64,000 nucleotides of DNA from Xenorhabdus stockiae (GCF_002632825.1 NZ_NJAJ01000023.1:1-64000), one strand, 5' to 3'; positions 9,101 through 19,913 are shown, counted from the first letter of the stretch. The notes: generated from the sequence alone by a model not told the origin. Translations and numbers: made by a program.

Positions 9101-10834
9101 TTAACAGGGCCAGATGTGCTGGATCAAAAGCTGAACATCACGATTACCACGAAACTCATTAATATCCAGTTTATAAGCCAATTCAACCGTTTTGACGCTA
9201 TTATCAGGCCAGTACTTGGTGTCAATGTTAAAAGCAATACCATCCAGCATTGGCCCTCCGTTTAATGGCTCAATCATGACTTTCAGATGCTTTTCACCCA
9301 CAATCCGCTGTTGCAACAGCCTGAATTTTCCGTCAAATACCGGCTCAGAAAATGCCTGCCCCCAAGGGCCACCATCCCGAAGAACCTCTGCGATCTCCAG
9401 TGATAGTTCTCCCAGCGTCAGCTCACCATCGCTCCAGACAACGCCTTCTAGCTGTGCTATATCCAGCCACTCAGCGACCAAGGCAGAGAAATGGCGCTGA
9501 AACAATTCAAATTTATCCTGCTCTAACGATAATCCGGCAGCCATTGCATGACCACCAAATTTCAGCATTAATCCGGGATATAAAGTATCAAGGCGCTCAA
9601 GAGCATCGCGCATATGCAGCCCATTGATTGAACGGCCTGAACCTTTCAGTGTGCCATCACCCGCCGGAGCAAAAGCAATCACTGGCCGATGAAAGCGTTC
9701 TTTGATGCGAGATGCCAGAATGCCGACTACTCCCTGATGCCACTCTGGATGATAAATAGCCAGCCCATAAGGTAATTCGGTATGAGTGCGCTCAATCTGG
9801 TCACAAATTTGCAAGGCTTCCTGCTGCATTCCTTGCTCGATTTCGCACCGTGTCTGGTTCAGGCCATCCAGTTCACAGGCAATCTGCCGGGCCTGAGCCA
9901 TATTGTCAGTTAATAACAGCGTGACCCCAACGGACATATCATCCAGCCGTCCTGCGGCATTTAACCGTGGCCCAAGGGAAAATCCCAAATCACTGGCTGA
10001 TAATTTTGCTGCTTCCCGTTTAGAAATTTCCAGCAATGCCCGGATACCGGCACAACAGCGCCCGGCACGGATCCGATTCAATCCCTGATACACCAAAATG
10101 CGATTATTGGTATCAAGCGGAACAACATCAGCTACTGTTCCCAGAGCAACCAGATCAAGCAGTTCCGCCAGATTGGGCAAAGGAATACCCTGTTGTTCAA
10201 ACCACGATATTTTACGTAATTCGGCCCTGAGAGCTGACATCAGATAAAAAGCGACACCGACACCTGCCAGCGCTTTTGAAGGGAAGGAGCAATCCGTCAG
10301 ATTCGGGTTAACAATGGCATCTGCGGTTGGCAACGTTTCTCCCGGCAAATGGTGATCTGTAACGATCACTTTAAGCCCGTGCTGATGGGCAACCATGACA
10401 CCATCATGGGAAGAGATCCCATTATCCACGGTGATGATCAGATCTGCGCCTCTTTTCACAACATCGTTTACAACCTGCACACTCAAGCCATAGCCATCTT
10501 CAAAGCGATTAGGCACAAAGTAATCCAGATCCCGATACCCCATTGCACGTAATGCCCGAATGCTTAATGCGGTACTGGTCGCGCCGTCAGCATCAAAATC
10601 ACCAACAATAACAATGCGCCAACGTTGCTGTAATGCTTCAACAAGCAGAGAAACAGCCCTGTCTATACCACTGAGGGACTGATAATTGAGTAATCCTTTA
10701 GCACCGCGTTCTAACTCATCAGCCTGACGTATGCCTCGTGTGACATAAAGACGGCGTAATAGTGGATGGATACTATCAGGAAGGAGACTATCATCCGCCG
10801 CTGGACGGCGGCGGAGCTGTGTTTTTCTATTCAC
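9101..10834 (-). CDS. recJ: single-stranded-DNA-specific 5'-3' exonuclease RecJ
   Basis: This 577-residue DHH-family nuclease acts in RecF-pathway recombination, mismatch repair and base excision repair. The metal-binding motifs are visible: GDFDADGATSTALSI (about residues 77-91) and VTDHHLPGE (about 159). A DHHA1-type domain follows, including KFGGHAMAAGLSL at about 435. The length matches E. coli RecJ (577 aa). It lies between prfB and dsbC in the usual enteric order, all on the minus strand. The gap to prfB (8887-9100) holds nothing I recognise. Confidence 0.97.
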   Translation of the reverse strand: MNRKTQLRRRPAADDSLLPDSIHPLLRRLYVTRGIRQADELERGAKGLLNYQSLSGIDRAVSLLVEALQQRWRIVIVGDFDADGATSTALSIRALRAMGYRDLDYFVPNRFEDGYGLSVQVVNDVVKRGADLIITVDNGISSHDGVMVAHQHGLKVIVTDHHLPGETLPTADAIVNPNLTDCSFPSKALAGVGVAFYLMSALRAELRKISWFEQQGIPLPNLAELLDLVALGTVADVVPLDTNNRILVYQGLNRIRAGRCCAGIRALLEISKREAAKLSASDLGFSLGPRLNAAGRLDDMSVGVTLLLTDNMAQARQIACELDGLNQTRCEIEQGMQQEALQICDQIERTHTELPYGLAIYHPEWHQGVVGILASRIKERFHRPVIAFAPAGDGTLKGSGRSINGLHMRDALERLDTLYPGLMLKFGGHAMAAGLSLEQDKFELFQRHFSALVAEWLDIAQLEGVVWSDGELTLGELSLEIAEVLRDGGPWGQAFSEPVFDGKFRLLQQRIVGEKHLKVMIEPLNGGPMLDGIAFNIDTKYWPDNSVKTVELAYKLDINEFRGNRDVQLLIQHIWPC

Positions 10835-10917
10835 TGGATTAATTCATCACTGGATTTTAATGATTACTGAGTTTAATTCACCGCGTATTATTTGCTTACA
10901 GCAAGATACTCTAGTGA

Positions 10918-11619
10918 TTATTCACCATGCTGTGCCAATGCCTTAGCTAAATCTTTTGGCGGTAAAAAACCACTAATCAGAGTACCGTCTTTGAGTACAA
11001 TTGCCGGTGTTCCATTGATGCCAAACTGTAAACCCAGCTCGTAATGCTTAGCGATATCCTTTTTACAGCTCTCAATAGGTGAAATTTTATCCCCTTTGAA
11101 AGCAGCATCCAGTGCTTTGTTAGCTTTCGCACTGCACCAGATTGATTGCATATCTTTAGCTGACTGGTGTTCCAGACCGTGACGCGGGAATGCCAGATAA
11201 CGGACCGTAATTCCTTCGTCGTTATATTCCTTCATATTTTCATGCAGCTTACGGCAGTAACCACAAGTGATATCTGTAAACACCGTGACGACATATTTTT
11301 CTTTCGGTGCTTTATAAATAATCATCTGACCTTTCAGGGCTTCCAGTTTTTCCACCAGTGATTTATTGACAATTTGCTTTGGAATTTTGCTGCTGATGTC
11401 GTAAAGCGGGCCCTGAAACATATAATGACCATCGTTGGATAGATAAATCGTTCCATGCTGAGTTAAAACACTACTTACACCAGCAATCCCTGATGGGCTA
11501 ATACTTTCTGCTTTGAGGCCCATATTTGATAATGACTGATTAATCATACTATTATCAGCAAATGCATTACCGGTAAAAGCAGTAAGTATTAAGGAAAGAC
11601 AAAACGCAATCTTTTTCAT
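10918..11619 (-). CDS. dsbC: periplasmic protein disulfide isomerase DsbC
   Basis: DsbC rearranges wrong disulfides in periplasmic proteins and is kept reduced by DsbD. The start at 11619 is chosen because an AAGGA site lies just upstream and the protein then begins with a proper signal peptide (MKKIAFCLSLILTAFTGNAFA, cut after AFA). A longer frame from 11658 would bury it. The precursor has 233 residues. An N-terminal dimerisation domain is followed by a thioredoxin fold with the active site CGYC in DITCGYCRKLHENM, and a cis-Pro loop in INGTPAIVLKDG. It lies between xerD and recJ, the standard cluster. Confidence 0.96.
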   Translation of the reverse strand: MKKIAFCLSLILTAFTGNAFADNSMINQSLSNMGLKAESISPSGIAGVSSVLTQHGTIYLSNDGHYMFQGPLYDISSKIPKQIVNKSLVEKLEALKGQMIIYKAPKEKYVVTVFTDITCGYCRKLHENMKEYNDEGITVRYLAFPRHGLEHQSAKDMQSIWCSAKANKALDAAFKGDKISPIESCKKDIAKHYELGLQFGINGTPAIVLKDGTLISGFLPPKDLAKALAQHGE

Positions 11620-11693
11620 TTTTTGTTCCTTTTTCATCCTGCTTCGCAATTTCTCCACAAATAACGTCCGTTGAGCCGCTATTTATAAATGAG

Positions 11694-12635
11694 TTATCCG
11701 CGAGGATGATGTTGTTGGTGCAGCACTTTGAGACGCTCAGTTGCCACATGAGTATAAATTTGCGTTGTGGAGAGATCACTGTGACCCAGTAACATCTGCA
11801 CAACCCGTAAGTCAGCGCCATGATTAATTAAATGTGTTGCAAAAGCATGACGTAAAACGTGGGGAGATAAACGTTCCGAATCAATGCCAGCCAATACTGC
11901 ATAATGCTTGATCCGGTGCCAGAAGGTCTGGCGCGTCATCTGTGTCCCACGTTTACTGGGAAAAAATACATCGGATACTATGCCATTCAGCAGCCACGGA
12001 CGTCCATATTCAAGATATTGTTCCAGCCAGTACAGTGCTTCTTCCCCCAGAGGAACTAACCTTTCTTTGTTCCCTTTCCCCACTATTCTGACAACTCCCT
12101 GACGCAAACTCACATCTGATAATGTCAGCCCGACTAATTCGGATACCCGTAAACCACAAGCATAAAGCACTTCAAGCATTGCCTTATCCCGTAACTCTAT
12201 CGGTTGGTCACTCGAAGGCGTATTCAGCAAATTTTCAACCTGTTTTTCGCTTAAATCTTTCGGCAAGCGCTTAGGTAATTTAGGGGCAGATAAAAATACA
12301 GTAGGATCATCCGCCCGAATGTTTTCACGATAAAGATACTGAAATAATCTGCGCATTGCACTTAACAAACGCGCTGAACTACTGGCTTTATAACCGCCAT
12401 CTACCCGCTCAGCCAAAAATGATTGTAATTCAATAGACTGAACAGAAAGTAAATCATAGCCCCCTTGAACTAACCAGTTATTCAGACACTGTAAATCCAG
12501 CCGATAAGAAGCAAGTGTATTCTCTGCCAGATCCTTTTCCAGCCAGATCGCATCCAAAAATTGCTCTATCAGAGGATCAGGTAACGGGCTTTGTTCCGGT
12601 ACATCATTTTTTGATAAGTCATGTTTTTTTGGCAC
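11694..12635 (-). CDS. xerD: tyrosine site-specific recombinase XerD
   Basis: XerD works with XerC at dif sites to resolve chromosome dimers at the septum under FtsK control. This 313-residue protein has an N-terminal core-binding domain (residues ~20-110) and a catalytic domain. The visible residues are Arg in YACGLRVSELVGL, the HxxR box HVLRHAFATHLINHG, His in LGHSDLSTTQIYTH, and the nucleophile Tyr in the same stretch. It is about 15 residues longer at the N-terminus than E. coli XerD; an internal start is possible. It heads the xerD-dsbC-recJ-prfB-lysS run and is divergent from fldB. Confidence 0.96.
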   Translation of the reverse strand: MPKKHDLSKNDVPEQSPLPDPLIEQFLDAIWLEKDLAENTLASYRLDLQCLNNWLVQGGYDLLSVQSIELQSFLAERVDGGYKASSSARLLSAMRRLFQYLYRENIRADDPTVFLSAPKLPKRLPKDLSEKQVENLLNTPSSDQPIELRDKAMLEVLYACGLRVSELVGLTLSDVSLRQGVVRIVGKGNKERLVPLGEEALYWLEQYLEYGRPWLLNGIVSDVFFPSKRGTQMTRQTFWHRIKHYAVLAGIDSERLSPHVLRHAFATHLINHGADLRVVQMLLGHSDLSTTQIYTHVATERLKVLHQQHHPRG

Positions 12636-12738
12636 AAGCCCTCCTTTGTATCCGTGCTTTCCGGTCAGCTATTATGCCTGAAAAAGCAATTCTTCTGTTA
12701 CAATGCCTCTTCTGATATTAAAAATTCACTGATAATTA

Positions 12739-13260
12739 ATGATGAAAATTGGTCTATTTTACGGTTCTACCACTTGCTACACTGAAATGGTAGCAGAAAA
12801 AATACGCGATATTCTTGGTGAAGATCTGATTGATCTGCATAACGTCAAAGATTGTGACCCTCAATTGATGGAAGAGTATTCTGTCTTAATTCTCGGTATG
12901 CCTACATGGGATTTCGGTGAAATACAGGAAGACTGGCTGGCTATTTGGGATCAACTTCCATCACTGGATTTATCAGGCAAAATTGTTGCTATGTATGGTA
13001 TGGGTGATCAAATTGATTATAGTGAATGGTTTCTGGATGCGCTGGGAATGCTGTATCACCATCTGCTGCCTACTGGCGCACAGTTTATTGGTTTCTGGCC
13101 AACTGAAGGCTATGAATTCACCAGCCCAAAACCACTGACTGATGATGGCAAACAGTTTGTCGGCCTTGCTCTGGATGATGTGAACCAGTTTGAAGAAACC
13201 GATGAACGTCTGAGTCAGTGGTGTATGCAGATATTAGCAGAGATGGAAGCGCTATTTTAA
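12739..13260 (+). CDS. fldB: flavodoxin 2
   Basis: This 173-residue long-chain flavodoxin carries FMN and shuttles low-potential electrons. The FMN phosphate-binding loop [14 protein letters not shown] lies at residues ~9-22. The isoalloxazine-contact segments [10 protein letters not shown] and [19 protein letters not shown] follow in order. Length and divergent placement next to xerD match E. coli fldB. Two adjacent ATGs open the gene; neither has a strong ribosome site, so the start may be one codon later. It is convergent with the ygfX-sdhE pair. Confidence 0.96.
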   Translation: MMKIGLFYGSTTCYTEMVAEKIRDILGEDLIDLHNVKDCDPQLMEEYSVLILGMPTWDFGEIQEDWLAIWDQLPSLDLSGKIVAMYGMGDQIDYSEWFLDALGMLYHHLLPTGAQFIGFWPTEGYEFTSPKPLTDDGKQFVGLALDDVNQFEETDERLSQWCMQILAEMEALF

Positions 13261-13303
13261 TATACGAAGTCCACCGGACATAAGATTAGTTATTCTTTAT
13301 TGG

Positions 13304-13744
13304 TTATGTATCGGGATATTGACGCATCAGCTGGTTGAGATAGCGCCACATTTGCGGTGGCATACTGTCTGATGCCACCCATAGACGAATTGCGGGCTTA
13401 TGATGAAAGCCTTTCGGTTGCTCAAGCGCGCGCAGTGAAAGCATCATTCCATAGCGGCTAAACCACGGCGGCTGAGTCATTTCCCACCTTGCATTTTGCC
13501 AATGTACTTTATTGCCCTTCAACAGTATCAATTGCCCCTGACACTGTTGAATATTTTTCTGACTTCGTACCCAACTCACCATAATCATGGCAAGGATTGG
13601 GATAGCAAACACTGAAAACCCGAAATAAAGGTTTTTAGCAGACCACGGTGCGAATAAAGCAGCCAGCGCAATCATTCCATGTACACAGGAAGAGAACCAT
13701 CGCGTCTGGCGGGATAACCTCAGTTTACTGTTCCACAGGGCCAC
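13304..13744 (-). CDS. ygfX: YgfX/CptA membrane protein
   Basis: This 146-residue inner-membrane protein has two adjacent hydrophobic segments at residues ~20-60 ([20 protein letters not shown] and [14 protein letters not shown]). A cytoplasmic domain with the repeated Trp pattern of this family follows ([19 protein letters not shown]). In E. coli, YgfX (CptA) is linked to the small protein SdhE, sometimes described as a toxin-antitoxin pair and sometimes as flavinylation-related. Here it overlaps sdhE by 20 bases and is translated after it, the conserved order. The function stays uncertain in the family itself. Confidence 0.88.
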   Translation of the reverse strand: MALWNSKLRLSRQTRWFSSCVHGMIALAALFAPWSAKNLYFGFSVFAIPILAMIMVSWVRSQKNIQQCQGQLILLKGNKVHWQNARWEMTQPPWFSRYGMMLSLRALEQPKGFHHKPAIRLWVASDSMPPQMWRYLNQLMRQYPDT

Positions 13745-13991
13745 GAGCCTGATTTCTGCTTTGGATCAATTGCACCATACCGAAAAGCGCTTCATCTTCC
13801 GGACGACCATGATTCATCAGCCAGTTGAACAGATCAGGATCCGGACATTCCAGCAAACGAACAAAAATATGCTTTTCATCGTCACTTAAAGAATCATATT
13901 CATATTCAAAAAATGGCATGATAGAAATATCCAGCTCACGCATTCCACGACGACATGCCCAGTGAATACGCGCTTTATTGTTAATATCCAT
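13725..13991 (-). CDS. sdhE: succinate dehydrogenase flavinylation factor SdhE
   Basis: This 88-residue protein is nearly collinear with E. coli SdhE (YgfY/CptB). It begins [20 protein letters not shown], and the conserved RGMRE motif needed for FAD attachment is at residues ~15-19. It helps covalently attach FAD to SdhA and FrdA in the cytoplasm. It is upstream of and overlaps ygfX and is divergent from ygfZ, an iron-sulfur/folate protein that is also linked to respiration. The 395-base gap to ygfZ (13992-14386) holds the divergent promoters, but no site I can name. Confidence 0.96.
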   Translation of the reverse strand: MDINNKARIHWACRRGMRELDISIMPFFEYEYDSLSDDEKHIFVRLLECPDPDLFNWLMNHGRPEDEALFGMVQLIQSRNQARGPVEQ

Positions 13992-14386
13992 GTTTAAAAA
14001 GCCTCTTGATTATTTTCATTCGTGCCATTGGTGCGGTAAAGCTTTTACTCGATTGCTGCAAAGAACCTCTACCACAAGAAATTACTGTTGCCTCTGCAAA
14101 AACAACGGTTGTAAGAATAGAGTGAAAGGTTAACAAGTTTACCGTTATTACAAAAATGATCACGATTGCAAAATTTTACATTCAGGCATAATTATCAGCG
14201 ATTCCATACTGTTTTTCACTATTTACAGCCCTGGATTCTGTTTTATATCTACAATATGCGAGAGGCTTCGCAACAGGTTAACAATAAACATTCAACAGAA
14301 AAATAACCGGAATAACCCCTTTGCATTGGGCTTCATCTCTTTTACCATTAACGTTATTTCTCAGATAGCTTATGGCAGGAGCTGTT

Positions 14387-15385
14387 ATGGCTTACCAAAT
14401 TCCGTTTTCTGCACAATCCCCATCGCCTTCCGCAACGCTCCCACTCACGTTAATTTCCCTTGATGATTGGGCAATAGTGACCGCAATCGGAGCTGATGCC
14501 GAAAAATATCTGCAAGGTCAGGTAACTGCGGATATTCATTCTCTGGATGCAAATCAGCATGTGTTATGCGCACACTGTGATGCCAAAGGCAAGATGTGGA
14601 GTAATCTGCGGCTGTTTCATCGCGGAGAAGGTTTTGCCTATATCGGACGTCGTTCCATATTGGATACTCAACTGGCTGAATTGAAGAAATATGCTGTATT
14701 TTCTAAAGTCACCTTCGCCAAAGATGAAGAAAGTATCTTACTTGGTATCGCAGGTTCAGGAAGCAGGGAAACACTGGCAACATTTTTTCCAGTACTGCCT
14801 GATACAGAAACAGCCGTTATCCAGCATGAAACCACAACCCTTCTCCACTTCTCTCTTCCAACAGAACGCTTTCTTCTCATAACAGATAGTGCAACCGCAA
14901 CTCAATTAACCGAAACGTTAGTAGAGAAATTTCAGGCACAGATGAACAATAGCCCACAATGGCTGGCGCTGGAAATTGAAGCGGGGTTCCCTGTTATTGA
15001 TGACGCTAACAGTGCGCAATTTATTCCGCAGGCCACCAATCTTCAGGCTCTTGAAGGCAGTATCAATTTCCAGAAAGGGTGTTATACCGGTCAGGAAATG
15101 GTAGCCCGGGCTAAATATCGCGGAGCTAATAAGCGAGCCATGTATTGGCTGGCTGGTAACGCTTCTTGCCTGCCTGTGGCTGGTGATGATTTGGAGTGGC
15201 AGTTAGGTGATACATGGCGCAGGACCGGTACAGTTCTCGCTTCAGCCAGATTGGTCGATGATTCAGTCTGGATACAAGTCGTCATGAATAATGATATGGA
15301 GGCAGGCAGCGTATTCCGCGTCCGTGAGGATGAACACTCCTCCCTTTCTATACAGGCATTACCCTATTCATTGGAAGAAAAATAA
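14387..15385 (+). CDS. ygfZ: folate-dependent Fe-S cluster assembly/repair protein YgfZ
   Basis: YgfZ binds tetrahydrofolate and supports MiaB and other iron-sulfur enzymes in the cytoplasm. The family signature [17 protein letters not shown] with its conserved Cys lies at about residues 222-238. The fold is that of the GcvT-like aminomethyltransferases. The ATG at 14387 is preferred over the ATG at 14372 because AGGAG (14377-14381) sits five bases before it, giving 332 residues. It starts a rightward pair with the HD-domain gene, separated by 15 bases. Confidence 0.95.
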   Translation: MAYQIPFSAQSPSPSATLPLTLISLDDWAIVTAIGADAEKYLQGQVTADIHSLDANQHVLCAHCDAKGKMWSNLRLFHRGEGFAYIGRRSILDTQLAELKKYAVFSKVTFAKDEESILLGIAGSGSRETLATFFPVLPDTETAVIQHETTTLLHFSLPTERFLLITDSATATQLTETLVEKFQAQMNNSPQWLALEIEAGFPVIDDANSAQFIPQATNLQALEGSINFQKGCYTGQEMVARAKYRGANKRAMYWLAGNASCLPVAGDDLEWQLGDTWRRTGTVLASARLVDDSVWIQVVMNNDMEAGSVFRVREDEHSSLSIQALPYSLEEK

Positions 15386-15400
15386 TAATTGAGGTCTTTT

Positions 15401-16009
15401 ATGTCAAAAACTGTAACCGCTGTTGATTTTGGGCCATTTACCGATGTCATTTCCTTTATCATGGAACTGGACAAGTTAAAAAATGTATACCGCAAAACAA
15501 AGATCCTGAATAATGAACGTCATGAAAACTCTGCGGAGCATAGCTGGCACTTTGCACTGGCAGTTATCAGTTTTGCTCCCTATGCCGGCAATGTAAATAT
15601 CAGCCGTGTCATTCAGATGGCTCTGATCCACGATATTGTCGAAATCGATGCAGGGGATGTTATCGCGTTTGACTTGGCAGCCCGTGAAGCCATTCACGAG
15701 CAAGAAGTACAGGCTGCTAAACGTATTTTCGGTTTACTGCCGGAATCACAAAGAGATCATTTTCTGGCACTCTGGCACGAATACGAAGACGGAGAAACAC
15801 CGGAAGCATGCTTTGCTAAAATGCTCGACAGAGTTATGCCGGTGTTGATGAACCTGCATAACAACGGTCAAAGCTGGGTGGAAAACGGTATTTGTTTTGA
15901 GCAAGCCTTTAATTTACTCAGTTTCATTTCTGAGAGTTATCCTGAATTCTGGAAATATTTACTGCCACAGTTAGAAGCAGCAAGAGAGAAAGGCTGGTTA
16001 AAAGAGTAA
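15401..16009 (+). CDS. HD-domain phosphohydrolase (HD_3 / COG1896 type)
   Basis: This 202-residue HD-superfamily metal-dependent hydrolase resembles YfbR-like 5'-nucleotidases. The metal ligands are seen as His in NSAEHSWHFAL (residues ~44-54), the HD pair in ALIHDIVEIDAGD (~72-84), and a late Asp in MLDRVMPVLM. The start at 15401 follows a GAGG ribosome site; the upstream in-frame ATG at 15389 overlaps it. The substrate is unknown, probably a deoxynucleotide or similar monophosphate by family analogy. It follows ygfZ by 15 bases and is probably co-transcribed, with a strong terminator after it. Confidence 0.85.
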   Translation: MSKTVTAVDFGPFTDVISFIMELDKLKNVYRKTKILNNERHENSAEHSWHFALAVISFAPYAGNVNISRVIQMALIHDIVEIDAGDVIAFDLAAREAIHEQEVQAAKRIFGLLPESQRDHFLALWHEYEDGETPEACFAKMLDRVMPVLMNLHNNGQSWVENGICFEQAFNLLSFISESYPEFWKYLLPQLEAAREKGWLKE

Positions 16010-16040
16010 TTGTTTATTATAACAAATAATTAAATGCTTC

Positions 16041-16071
16041 AATTGCACCGTAATATGCGGTGCAATTTTAT
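16041..16071 (+). terminator. intrinsic terminator after the HD-domain gene
   Basis: A 10-bp perfect stem AATTGCACCG/CGGTGCAATT with a 7-base loop is followed by TTAT. It lies 30 bases after the HD-domain gene, between it and the convergent amidotransferase gene. Confidence 0.85.
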
Positions 16072-16083
16072 AAGCGATGCTTT

Positions 16084-16815
16084 TTATCTGTATGAATTCA
16101 TCATTAGATATTGTTCAGTCAGCTTATCGAGAAAAACAAATAATTTATTATTCATTTCACTATAATCATGAGTGCGTAATACTTCTGGTGTCTGAACAAA
16201 TTTATATTCATTCGCTTTACTCAGTTCTTTTTCTGAGTTTTGGATAAGTAGCTCAACCACCTCTGTGGTCAGCTCCATATGGCACTGGAAAGCATAAACC
16301 AGATGTTGATATTCAATAATCTGTCTGGGGCAACCTTCACTAAAAGCGATAACTTTTGCATCTGGCGTTAAACCCGGCATGTCACCATGCCAATGCCCTA
16401 CTTCAAGCATTTCACCAAAATGGCTAAATTTGTTATTTTTCAAACCCTCTTCAGTGAGCATAATTGGATACTTACCAATTTCTTTTTCAGGGCTATTTTC
16501 AAAACCTGCGCCCAGTGCTGCGCCGATTAATTGCGCACCAAGACAAACACCAATAACAGCTTTATTTGATGAAATGGATTTTAAAATAAGCTGTTTCTCT
16601 GATGCCGTATCAAAATGTGGACACTCAGCGAGTGTAGTTGCCGGGCTTTGTGGTCCACCCATCACTATCAGAAAATCAATATCATCCAGTGAATCCGGTA
16701 ACTTTTCCCCAAGATAAACCCGTGAAAATGTGGTTTGGTATCCCCTCGCCTTAGCCCAGTCTTCATATGCTCCCGGTGCTTCAAAATACTCATGTACAAC
16801 AAAATGAATTCGCAT
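16084..16815 (-). CDS. class I glutamine amidotransferase-like protein
   Basis: This 243-residue cytosolic protein has a class I GATase fold. The nucleophile elbow is GVCLGAQLIGAALGAGF (Cys at about residue 89), an oxyanion segment is IVMGGPQSPA, and the catalytic His lies in FQCHMELTTE (about 176). The usual FHPE is changed to CHME, keeping His and Glu. Stand-alone proteins of this type are often annotated as GMP-synthase-like amidotransferases or gamma-glutamyl peptide hydrolases. It is a single gene, convergent with the HD gene and upstream in position of gcvP, and no partner synthase is adjacent. Confidence 0.8.
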   Translation of the reverse strand: MRIHFVVHEYFEAPGAYEDWAKARGYQTTFSRVYLGEKLPDSLDDIDFLIVMGGPQSPATTLAECPHFDTASEKQLILKSISSNKAVIGVCLGAQLIGAALGAGFENSPEKEIGKYPIMLTEEGLKNNKFSHFGEMLEVGHWHGDMPGLTPDAKVIAFSEGCPRQIIEYQHLVYAFQCHMELTTEVVELLIQNSEKELSKANEYKFVQTPEVLRTHDYSEMNNKLFVFLDKLTEQYLMMNSYR

Positions 16816-16877
16816 TACGTTATTGCCTTAGAAAAAGAGTGAAACTATTTCTTGTAAATCTAAAATCAGGTAAATCT

Positions 16878-16914
16878 AAAAAAGCAGTATGAGACTCCTC
16901 TCAATACTGCTTTT
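16878..16914 (-). terminator. intrinsic terminator of the gcv operon
   Basis: On the minus strand an AAGCAGTAT/ATACTGCTT stem (with an inner GAGA/TCTC extension) is followed by TTTTTA. It lies about 35 bases after the gcvP stop. The opposite strand also has a T-rich end, so it may act both ways. Confidence 0.85.
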
Positions 16915-16945
16915 ATCTTTTTAACTTAATAAAGTTATATCGATA

Positions 16946-19822
16946 TTAACGATAATCTTCGATGGGGGCGCAGGAACAATGCAGATTTCGGTCACCATAA
17001 ACATCGTCCAGACGTTTTACTGTCGGCCAGTATTTATTTTCTTTTGTCTCTATGGTTGGGAAAACGGCAACTTCACGGCTATACGCGTGCTCCCAGTCAG
17101 AAACCAGCTCAGCCTGAACGTGCGGTGCATTCACCAGCGGGTTATCTTCCAGTGGCCAATCACCTTTTGCTACTTTGTTGATTTCTTCACGAATTGCCAG
17201 CATGGCATTAATGAAGCGATCAATTTCCATTTTGCTTTCAGATTCAGTTGGCTCAACCATCAGAGTTCCCGCAACAGGGAATGACATAGTTGGTGCATGG
17301 AAACCATAGTCAATCAAGCGCTTGGCGATGTCCATTTCACTGATACCGAACTCTTCTTTCAATGGGCGAATATCCAGAATACATTCGTGAGCAACATAAC
17401 CATCACGACCGGTATAGAGGATGTCATAAGCCCCTTTCAGACGAGCAGCAATATAATTTGCATTCAGGATCGCAACCTGACTGGCCTGTTTCAGACCTTT
17501 TGCACCCATCATACGAATGTACATCCAGCTAATCGGCAGAATAGACGCACTACCAAATGGCGCTGCGGATACTGCTCCCTGCGAGGTTAATGAATCCATT
17601 TCCACCACTGAGTGCCCCGGAAGGAACGGTGCAAGATGTTTTTTCACACCAATTGGCCCCATGCCCGGCCCGCCACCACCGTGTGGAATGCAGAAGGTTT
17701 TATGCAGGTTAAGGTGTGAGACATCAGCACCGATAAAGCCCGGCGTAGTGATCCCTACCTGAGCGTTCATATTTGCGCCATCAAGGTAAACCTGCCCGCC
17801 ATTTTGGTGAATGATGTCACAAACTTGGCGAATTGTTTCTTCGTATACACCGTGGGTTGATGGGTAAGTCACCATGATACAAGCTAGTTCATCACGATGT
17901 TTTTCGGCTTTTTCCCGCAGGTCAGTCAGATCGATATTGCCATCTTTATCACAATCGACCACAACCACGGTCATGCCAGCCATGTGTGCGGATGCCGGGT
18001 TTGTACCATGTGCAGAGCTTGGGATCAGGCAGATATGACGGTGTTGCTCGCCACGGCTGGCATAGTAATGGCGAATAGCCAGTAGACCGGCATATTCTCC
18101 CTGAGCACCTGAGTTTGGCTGCATAGATACGGCATCATAACCCGTCAGCAATACCAGCCAGTTGGAGAGCTGGTTAATTAATTGCTGATAGCCCTGTGCC
18201 TGTTCTGGAGGGCAGAAAGGGTGCAGATCCGTAAATTCAGGCCATGTGATTGGCATAATTTCGGCGGCTGCGTTCAATTTCATTGTGCATGAACCCAACG
18301 GGATCATTGCTTGGTTCAATGCCAGATCTTTACGTTCCAGACTGTGCAGATAGCGCATCATATCTGTTTCACTGTGATAACGGCGGAAGTTATCATGGAT
18401 CAGAATTTCATCATTACGCAACATTGAAACCGGAACAGACTGGCTGCCTTCTGAAATTTCAAGATCAATTGCATCAACATCTAATACCGTTTCAGTGCCA
18501 GTTAAAACCTGAAACAAGGTTATCAAATCTTCACGACTGGTTTTTTCACTTAATGACACACCAATTGCACCAAGAATATCTGTACGCAAATTGATGTGTG
18601 CTTTTTCAGCACGTGTCAATACTGGTGTCTTATCGGTGACCTCTACCGTCAATGTATCGAACCACGTATTGTGGCGCAGGGTTAAACCCGCTTTTTGCAG
18701 AGCTGATGCTAAAATATCAGTCAGTCGGTGAATACGCTCTGCTATTCTTTTCAGACCTTCGGCACCATGATAAACCGCATACATACCAGCAATATTTGCC
18801 AGTAATACCTGCGATGTACAAATATTGGAGTTCGCCTTTTCACGACGAATATGTTGCTCACGTGTCTGCATCGCCATACGTAATGCCCGGTTTCCGGCAG
18901 CATCACGGGAAACGCCAATAATTCGGCCAGGCATTGAACGTTTGTATTCATCACGGCAGGCAAAGAACGCGGCATATGGGCCACCGTAACCCATCGGAAC
19001 ACCAAAACGCTGCGCTGATCCAAAGACAATATCAGCACCCTGCTTACCCGGTGCTGTCAGCATGACCAATGCCATGATATCAGCAGCAACGCTGACAATA
19101 ATTTTTTGCTGTTTCAGTTTTGTAATGAGATCACTGTAATCATGGACTTCACCGGTAGTACCTACCTGTTGCAGCAGAACACCAAAGATGCCTTCCAGTT
19201 CCAGGACTTTTTCTGCTTTATCAACAATGACATCAAATCCAAATGTCGCCGCTCGTGTACGAACCACATCCAGTGTCTGCGGGTGAATATCATCAGCAAC
19301 AAAGAAACGCTCAGCATTTTTCAGTTTGCTGACACGTTTTGCCATTGCCATTGATTCCGCCGCCGCAGTAGCTTCATCCAATAGTGATGCTGAAGCGAGA
19401 TCTAATCCGGTTAGATCGATGGTGACTTGCTGAAAATTCAGCAGGGCTTCCAGTCTCCCCTGAGAAACTTCCGGTTGGTATGGTGTATATGCAGTATACC
19501 AACCCGGGTTTTCCAGCAGGTTACGCAGGATGACTGGTGGGAGAATTGAAGGAGCATATCCCATACCAATATAAGACTGGTAACGCTTGTTCTGACCTGC
19601 AATTGCCTTCAGTTCAGCCAGTGCTTGTTGTTCTGTCGCACCATCTCCTACTGCTGGTGGTTCTGCCAGTGCGATATCACGGGGAACAATTTTATTAGTG
19701 AGATCGTCAAGGGAGCTTGCATCTACCATTGCCAACATTTCTTTTTGCTGTCCGGCAGAAGAACCAATGTGGCGACGAATGAATTCACCTTGATTTTCAA
19801 GTTGGATTAGAGTCTGGGTCAT
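16946..19822 (-). CDS. gcvP: glycine decarboxylase (P protein)
   Basis: GcvP decarboxylates glycine with pyridoxal phosphate and passes the aminomethyl group to the lipoyl arm of GcvH. The 958-residue protein has the two-half architecture. The PLP lysine lies in the conserved [20 protein letters not shown] region (about residue 706). Glycine-rich loops follow. The ATG at 19822 with AGGAAA upstream gives [20 protein letters not shown], matching the family start; the longer frame to 19858 is unlikely. It is last in gcvT-gcvH-gcvP and is separated from gcvH by a hairpin terminator. Confidence 0.97.
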   Translation of the reverse strand: MTQTLIQLENQGEFIRRHIGSSAGQQKEMLAMVDASSLDDLTNKIVPRDIALAEPPAVGDGATEQQALAELKAIAGQNKRYQSYIGMGYAPSILPPVILRNLLENPGWYTAYTPYQPEVSQGRLEALLNFQQVTIDLTGLDLASASLLDEATAAAESMAMAKRVSKLKNAERFFVADDIHPQTLDVVRTRAATFGFDVIVDKAEKVLELEGIFGVLLQQVGTTGEVHDYSDLITKLKQQKIIVSVAADIMALVMLTAPGKQGADIVFGSAQRFGVPMGYGGPYAAFFACRDEYKRSMPGRIIGVSRDAAGNRALRMAMQTREQHIRREKANSNICTSQVLLANIAGMYAVYHGAEGLKRIAERIHRLTDILASALQKAGLTLRHNTWFDTLTVEVTDKTPVLTRAEKAHINLRTDILGAIGVSLSEKTSREDLITLFQVLTGTETVLDVDAIDLEISEGSQSVPVSMLRNDEILIHDNFRRYHSETDMMRYLHSLERKDLALNQAMIPLGSCTMKLNAAAEIMPITWPEFTDLHPFCPPEQAQGYQQLINQLSNWLVLLTGYDAVSMQPNSGAQGEYAGLLAIRHYYASRGEQHRHICLIPSSAHGTNPASAHMAGMTVVVVDCDKDGNIDLTDLREKAEKHRDELACIMVTYPSTHGVYEETIRQVCDIIHQNGGQVYLDGANMNAQVGITTPGFIGADVSHLNLHKTFCIPHGGGGPGMGPIGVKKHLAPFLPGHSVVEMDSLTSQGAVSAAPFGSASILPISWMYIRMMGAKGLKQASQVAILNANYIAARLKGAYDILYTGRDGYVAHECILDIRPLKEEFGISEMDIAKRLIDYGFHAPTMSFPVAGTLMVEPTESESKMEIDRFINAMLAIREEINKVAKGDWPLEDNPLVNAPHVQAELVSDWEHAYSREVAVFPTIETKENKYWPTVKRLDDVYGDRNLHCSCAPIEDYR

Positions 19823-19863
19823 TGATAATAATTTCCTGAAACTAGCTAAAAACGGCACATATG

Positions 19864-19905
19864 AAAAACGCCCCGCTCACGGTATAGTTCCAGTGGTGCG
19901 GGGCG
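19864..19905 (-). terminator. intrinsic terminator inside the gcv operon (gcvH-gcvP gap)
   Basis: The minus strand carries a perfect 8-bp stem CGCCCCGC/GCGGGGCG, with further pairing in the 21-base loop, followed directly by TTTTT. It lies 8 bases after the gcvH stop and about 40 bases before the gcvP start. It has the full form of a rho-independent terminator and should reduce gcvP transcription relative to gcvTH, or gcvP has its own promoter in the remaining gap. Confidence 0.8.
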
Positions 19906-19913
19906 ATAAATGC

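Noticed and set aside
13981..14163. A 60-codon minus-strand frame upstream of sdhE
   Set aside because: It overlaps the sdhE start region and the divergent promoter gap and lacks protein-like features.
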